Positions 60,376 to 64,000 of a DNA stretch of 64,000 bases are shown here, in pieces (within the stretch, counting starts at the first letter, position 1; the number at the start of each line of letters is the position of its first letter). The stretch lies in assembly GCA_026014615.1 (NCBI GenBank), contig JAOZHZ010000019.1, positions 62,001 to 126,000 on the forward strand. Direction: 5' to 3'. The notes under the pieces are model-generated. The model saw only the letters and a program-made list of their open reading frames with translations. It was not told the origin of the DNA and did not search any database. The DNA is from Candidatus Bathyarchaeota archaeon. Its GTDB lineage: Archaea > Thermoproteota > Bathyarchaeia > Bathyarchaeales > Bathycorpusculaceae. A program made the translations under genes and the position numbers.

Positions 60376-60893
60376 AGTTGTATTCTGCCTCTTATCCCAA
60401 CATAGGCTAAGCCAGCAATAAAGACGTTTAGGACAGCCGCCGCGAACACAAAGGACAAGAACGCTAACGCCAAGGCTAAACCGTAGTTGGGGTCAGGAAC
60501 TACAAAGAACGTGGAACCCGTGTTGATGGCTACTCCAGCCGCAAGTGCAGGTGGGAAACCCCAAGTGCGATGGGTTTTGTTGATTAAGCCGACGGCGGCG
60601 CCTGCCAAAGCCATACCCAACGCAATCGGCAAATGTAAATAGCCCAACGGAAAACCGCTTACCACCGCAGTTGCCAAGTGACCCAACCCGCAAACCAAAG
60701 CACCTTCAGCAGCACCAAAATAGAGCGCCACAAAAAACCCTGCAGCCGAGTCAAGGGCTAGTGAGCCTACGGGGCTGGGGATTTTGAGGAAGGCGCCTGC
60801 GGCGCATAGGGCGGTGAATATGGATATGCGGGCAACACGCCATGAGGGTGTGTTATGTTGAATGTGGTTAATTGTTGGGGTTGTTTTCTTCAT
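60372..60893 (-). CDS. ECF-transporter S-component-like membrane protein
   Basis: A 173-residue protein with five or six helices; ALCAAGAFLKIPSPVGSLALDSAAGFFVALYFGAAEGALVCGLGHL is typical of substrate-binding S components and of CblT-like membrane proteins. The stop overlaps the start of the AIRS-like gene. No energy-coupling module is in the window, so it either uses a shared one or works alone. A vitamin precursor such as alpha-ribazole is the inferred substrate. An inverted repeat CACTAC-N4-GTAGTG lies about 55 bases upstream. Confidence 0.68.
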   Translation of the reverse strand: MKKTTPTINHIQHNTPSWRVARISIFTALCAAGAFLKIPSPVGSLALDSAAGFFVALYFGAAEGALVCGLGHLATAVVSGFPLGYLHLPIALGMALAGAAVGLINKTHRTWGFPPALAAGVAINTGSTFFVVPDPNYGLALALAFLSFVFAAAVLNVFIAGLAYVGIRGRIQL

Positions 60894-60945
60894 TCTGCTT
60901 CACTCTTGAAGGGCAAGGGCTTGCCCATAAAAGTATATCCGTATA

Positions 60946-60961
60946 CACTACAGACGTAGTG
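60946..60961. promoter_or_regulatory. CACTAC-N4-GTAGTG operator candidate
   Basis: Perfect inverted repeat with four-base spacer upstream of the S-component/AIRS operon. The half-site GTAGTG recurs at 62946 next to the RHH regulator gene. The dimension fits a ribbon-helix-helix dimer pair. Confidence 0.5.
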
Positions 60962-60997
60962 CACAGCGAAGAAAACACGCCTGAATCTCCAAAATGC

Positions 60998-61118
60998 TTG
61001 CCTTTTCCCGCCTTTTTCCACCGTTTCCAGCCTTTTCTAGCCGCAAGTTACGCCCAAATCAAATGCTGAATCAAAAAAGCAAACCAAAACGGGTGTTACA
61101 GAAAGGGGGGAGGGGAGG
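60998..61118 (+). repeat. dispersed intergenic repeat, copy D
   Basis: Fourth copy of the family at 5397. Pyrimidine array (TTTTCCCGCC, TTTTTCCACC, GTTTCCAGCC, TTTTCTAGCC), then GCAAGTTACGCCCAAATC, AAATGCTGAATC, GCAAACCAAAACGGG, TTACAGAAA and a G-run with AGGGG. It lies between two minus-strand operons of the cobalamin salvage cluster. Confidence 0.85.
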
Positions 61119-61167
61119 CAAATCGCTGACAAAAGAAAACAGGTGTGTCTGGCTTAGTCAGCTAAGT

Positions 61168-61752
61168 TTAGTTGCCGTTTCTTCTCCGCCACTCCCACAA
61201 ATTGCCCGAGTAAACTCCCCAATTTCGCAGTCGGGGCGAGATGGTCTTTAAGAGTATGGGGCACGTTATCAGCACAATGGGTAAGTTAAGCGCAAACGTG
61301 GGCACAAACACCGCCAACGCTTGAGTTCCCGTGAACAACTGCGGTAACACCGTGTACTGCCAAAGAATATACCCTGTACCCACACACAAGCTCAAGGCAT
61401 ACACGACCACAAGCGCCAGCAGGTTTCTTGATTTTCCGTTTTCAGCCGCCATTTTAGGCATGAACACCCAGTTCAACATGAAAATCAAGAGCGCCACAAC
61501 CGCCTCAAACACACCCAAAAAACCCAAGCCTTCAACAAACGCGCCGCCGATGAAGCCGCCCACCATGCTTCCAACCAAGCCGCTCCAGCCAAACCAAACA
61601 GGAAAAACCCCCAACAAAATACTCGGCAAGTAGAGCAGTGTGAAGTTGGGCAGCGTCACCGAATAGGAGAGAAAGAAGAATATGGCATAAAGCGCGGCAG
61701 TCATGGCCATGATGGAGGCTTGTTTAGCCTTACTCGAATTCTGCATTGACAC
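61168..61752 (-). CDS. ECF-transporter S-component-like membrane protein
   Basis: A 194-residue protein with about six helices, including AIFFFLSYSVTLPNFTLLYLPSILLGVFPVWFGWSGLVGSMVGGFIGGAF, a pattern usual for S components of vitamin transporters. The start lies 13 bases after the CobT-homologue stop, so it is the second gene of that operon. Substrate unknown; linkage to CobT suggests a cobalamin precursor or lower-ligand base. Confidence 0.65.
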   Translation of the reverse strand: MSMQNSSKAKQASIMAMTAALYAIFFFLSYSVTLPNFTLLYLPSILLGVFPVWFGWSGLVGSMVGGFIGGAFVEGLGFLGVFEAVVALLIFMLNWVFMPKMAAENGKSRNLLALVVVYALSLCVGTGYILWQYTVLPQLFTGTQALAVFVPTFALNLPIVLITCPILLKTISPRLRNWGVYSGNLWEWRRRNGN

Positions 61753-61765
61753 TGAGCTACTCCTC

Positions 61766-62869
61766 TTAATTGGTGTTCGGCTTTGAACTCAGCAGTTGCT
61801 CGTAGTTGCGTTCGACCTCTTCCAGCATCTTTTGCTTGGTCACGGCGCCCTCAGACTTCACCATAGCCGCGATGGTTGAGCCACCCACGCCCACGCCCTC
61901 CTTGACAACGCCCGCTTCGTACGCTCTCAAGCCGCTGAATTGGGAACCTCCAAAATCCAAGTCCGCCGCAAGAATCGGCACATCCGCAATCTGACTAACA
62001 ATGCCCCTAATGTCTGAGGTTTGGTCGTTAATTATCCACCGTGTCGTTCCAATGGCAACGTTGCCCAAAACCTTGGGGTTTAAGCCGTTAACAACCGCCA
62101 AAACCGCCGTCGTCTGGGTACCGCCAGCCATTAACACGGGCACACGCTCCGCCGCACCCAAAACCAAACCCGCAAACGCAGGCATCATCGGGTCACCCAC
62201 GCAAGAAACAGCGCCCAATGGGTCATCTTTAAACCCGCCAGCTTCGGCGCCTACAGCTTTCAACCCTTCCTCCACGGTCTTGGTTTTGAGGTCGTGAGGG
62301 TTGCTGGGCATGCTGCTACTGACTTTGCCTTCGCCGTTTACACCCATAGCCAACAAAACCCCAAGCGCCGTTGTGGTTCCGCCCGGAATGCTCTCGCCGA
62401 CGATGAGGTAATCAACGGATTTTGACAGGATTTGCCCCGCAACTTTAGCCCTTTCCAAAACTTCCGCAGCGTTTTCCACCGCCCTGCCAGTACGAATGTC
62501 TTTGCCAGGTTTAGCGCCTAACTCCAGAAACGGAACCTGAGGCAAAACCCGCAAACCAGCATTAACAGGAAGCACCGAAACGTCGGCAAGTTTAAGCGCG
62601 GACATGGTGACCAGTGCAGGTGTGGGGATGCCGTCGGGGGTTACGGGGACGCCGTTTATGCATTTGCATTTGCCCAGCAGAAGCAGTTCGATGTCTGCGG
62701 GTGGCGTGTAGTCGGTTATTTCGGGGTTGGCTCCTGCGGCTGAGATGCCTGGGATTTTGGCGGTTTCTGTCGTGCCCAAAGTGCACACGAATTGGGGCTG
62801 TTTTCCAGTGATTTTTTGGAGGAACTGTTTTCCTTTTTGTTGGTTAAGTGCAAAGATTATGTCGTGCAT
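61766..62869 (-). CDS. CobT homologue, TIGR00303-type phosphoribosyltransferase
   Basis: Archaeal relative of nicotinate-nucleotide:dimethylbenzimidazole phosphoribosyltransferase, which makes alpha-ribazole phosphate for the cobalamin lower ligand. Motifs include PGISAAGANPEITDYTPPADIELL, VPFLELGAKPGKDIRTGRAV, GESIPGGTTTALGVLLAMG, FAGLVLGAAERVPVLMAGGTQ, and GVGVGGSTIAAMVKSEG. I set the start at ATG 62869 (MHDIIFALNQQ), leaving a 93-base divergent promoter; an in-frame ATG at 62932 would cover it. Followed 13 bases later by an S-component-like gene. Confidence 0.85.
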   Translation of the reverse strand: MHDIIFALNQQKGKQFLQKITGKQPQFVCTLGTTETAKIPGISAAGANPEITDYTPPADIELLLLGKCKCINGVPVTPDGIPTPALVTMSALKLADVSVLPVNAGLRVLPQVPFLELGAKPGKDIRTGRAVENAAEVLERAKVAGQILSKSVDYLIVGESIPGGTTTALGVLLAMGVNGEGKVSSSMPSNPHDLKTKTVEEGLKAVGAEAGGFKDDPLGAVSCVGDPMMPAFAGLVLGAAERVPVLMAGGTQTTAVLAVVNGLNPKVLGNVAIGTTRWIINDQTSDIRGIVSQIADVPILAADLDFGGSQFSGLRAYEAGVVKEGVGVGGSTIAAMVKSEGAVTKQKMLEEVERNYEQLLSSKPNTN

Positions 62870-62935
62870 GTTGATTTCTCGCGGGTCAGTGTTATTTGTT
62901 GGTGGTGGGGTAACCGATAAAAGCCTTTTCACATG

Positions 62936-62951
62936 TATTACATACGTAGTG
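62936..62951. promoter_or_regulatory. TATTAC-N4-GTAGTG operator candidate
   Basis: Right half matches the site at 60956-60961 exactly, left half in four of six bases. It lies between the divergent CobT homologue and the RHH-AIRS gene. Confidence 0.4.
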
Positions 62952-62962
62952 TGGTGGATTGG

Positions 62963-63892
62963 GTGAAAGTCACAAATGTGCGTTTATCCGAAAAAATCCT
63001 CGCCGACGCCGACCAACTCGCCAACAAACACGGACTCAACCGCTCCGAAATCATACGCCAAGCCCTAACCGTGTATTTGCATCTGGTGGAGAACGTGGGC
63101 ACAATGCTCCGCCCAATCGCTTTTCAGGTAAAACCCGGACAAATCGTGTATCTCCGCCGAGGTGACGTTTCCATTTTGGAGGTTCCGACAGGACACGCCA
63201 TCGTGGTGGGTTCAACATCTTCTGGTGCGGTTGGTTCCAAACCCATGGATGAGGTCAAAGTCAAAGGGCGCGTTTTAGGCAAATTTCTGGCTCGGGTTGC
63301 CTTAATGGACGTGGTCGCCGTTGGCGCGTTCCCAATTTTGCTGTCAGTGACGTTGGGTGTGGAAAAAGAGCCCACAGGACGCGAAATATTAGAAGGCATA
63401 CGCAGCGAAGCCGTCTTCTTAGGATTAGACCCCAACCAAGTCGTCATGGAAAACACCGAAGACAACTTCGCCACAGTACAAACAGGAGCAGGCTTAACAG
63501 TAATTGGATTCGCAAACGAAGCCGATTTACGGCTTGGAAAAACCTTGCCCGGCGATTTGCTGGTTGCAGTGGGTAAACCCAAAGTCGGTGATGAAGTCAT
63601 TCCCGCGGAGGTTCACGGTGAAATCGCTGACCTGCGCAATGTGGTGGCTCTTTCGCAGCGGCGGTACGTGCATGATATTGTGCCTGTGGGTGCTTTGGGC
63701 ATCGCACATGAAGCAAGAATGATGGCTTTCGCTGTAGGAAGACAACTGCAGCTAGCGAAAACCAGTGGGGTAGATTTAGAGAAATCTGCGGGTCCTGCCT
63801 CGGTTGTGCTGGTAACTTTAGATGCGAAACGGCTTGAAGACTTGAACGCGCTGCTTCAAAAACCCGTGACAGTAGTTGGGGAAATCCTCTAA
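62963..63892 (+). CDS. ribbon-helix-helix regulator fused to an AIR-synthase-like domain
   Basis: A 309-residue protein. Residues 1-45 form a CopG/RHH DNA-binding domain (KVTNVRLSEKILADADQLANKHGLNRSEIIRQALTVYL in outline). From about 60 onward it is AIR-synthase-like and clearly paralogous to the protein at 59596: KFLARVALMDVVAVGAFPILLSVTLGVEKEP, HDIVPVGALGIAHEARMMA, DLEKSAGPASVVL. The start is GTG 62963, five bases after GGTGG; the ATG at 62933 would lie inside the operator-like repeat. Probably a regulator whose sensor derives from the kinase-like enzyme. Ligand unknown. Confidence 0.75.
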   Translation: MKVTNVRLSEKILADADQLANKHGLNRSEIIRQALTVYLHLVENVGTMLRPIAFQVKPGQIVYLRRGDVSILEVPTGHAIVVGSTSSGAVGSKPMDEVKVKGRVLGKFLARVALMDVVAVGAFPILLSVTLGVEKEPTGREILEGIRSEAVFLGLDPNQVVMENTEDNFATVQTGAGLTVIGFANEADLRLGKTLPGDLLVAVGKPKVGDEVIPAEVHGEIADLRNVVALSQRRYVHDIVPVGALGIAHEARMMAFAVGRQLQLAKTSGVDLEKSAGPASVVLVTLDAKRLEDLNALLQKPVTVVGEIL

Positions 63893-63898
63893 ACAAAA

Positions 63899-64000
63899 CT
63901 ATTTTTCAGGCTTGACTTTGGCGGCTTTCTTCCACTCTTTAACCCATTCCTCGTTAGCTTCATCCATAGCTTGCAGAATTTCGTGATCGTCAGAATTTTC
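63899..64000 (-). CDS. C-terminal end of an unknown protein (partial)
   Basis: The minus strand is open from the window edge to a TAG at 63899-63901 and encodes the acidic/basic helical tail DEANEEWVKEWKKAAKVKPEK. It converges on the RHH-AIRS gene. Too little is present to name it. Confidence 0.5.
   Translation of the reverse strand, partial: ENSDDHEILQAMDEANEEWVKEWKKAAKVKPEK

Overview
The window is archaeal chromosome. It carries EF-1A, uS7 and uS12, Nop5 with fibrillarin, an archaeal tRNA-splicing endonuclease, an XPF-type nuclease, a UbiA-family enzyme of ether-lipid synthesis, class III signal peptides and TATA-type promoters. The form III RuBisCO, AMP phosphorylase and ribose-1,5-bisphosphate isomerase set, the cobalamin genes and the IPELP-type C-terminal anchors fit best with Candidatus Bathyarchaeia (Thermoproteota). 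That placement is inferred from gene content, not from a phylogeny.

Layout. 0-9 kb: acetyltransferase end, flippase-like membrane protein, cation efflux transporter, multi-PAS histidine kinase, metal P-type ATPase, GlpX-type fructose bisphosphatase and 5S rRNA. 9-14 kb: EF-1A, a frameshifted winged-helix ORF, an OBG/DRG-type GTPase, uS7 and uS12. 14-21 kb: secreted HELTH metallopeptidase and a three-gene glycosylation operon (GT-C enzyme, PMT-type protein mannosyltransferase, dolichol-phosphate-mannose-synthase-like GT2). 20-27 kb: GH3-like enzyme, Fic protein and the AMP/RuBisCO pathway genes. 27-37 kb: AIM24-like protein, MscS channel, NERD protein, RNase HII, fibrillarin-Nop5 and the XPF-like nuclease. 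37-42 kb: pilin-like and anchored surface proteins, tRNA-Gly and small broken ORFs. 42-48 kb: DGGGP synthase, sugar nucleotidyltransferase, EndA, DUF47 protein, GlyRS and an FNR-like flavoprotein. 49-59 kb: TrmB regulator, two large secreted beta-propeller proteins (one split by an in-frame TGA), threonine-phosphate decarboxylase, CbiB and a HAD phosphatase. 59-64 kb: a nucleotide-loop and cobalamin salvage cluster (two ECF-type membrane proteins, CobT homologue, AIR-synthase-like protein) and a ribbon-helix-helix protein fused to a second AIR-synthase-like domain.

How genes work together. AMP phosphorylase, R15P isomerase and RuBisCO form the archaeal route from AMP to 3-phosphoglycerate, and GlpX could feed gluconeogenesis from it. 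The glycosylation operon makes and uses dolichol-phosphate mannose for surface proteins, of which the window encodes several. The 53-56 kb genes make and attach the aminopropanol phosphate arm of cobalamin. The 59-64 kb genes plausibly import and activate its lower ligand.

Most unusual items: (i) a dispersed intergenic repeat of about 125 bp in four copies with an internal period of about 10 bp; (ii) the RHH-AIRS fusion with candidate operators of the form CACTAC-N4-GTAGTG shared with the salvage operon; (iii) the in-frame TGA, read at an expected Trp, in a secreted propeller gene next to a TrmB regulator that shares palindromic CGGTCTTG sites; (iv) a tandem pair of anchored surface proteins with a duplicated promoter; (v) a glycine/arginine-rich tail on Nop5.
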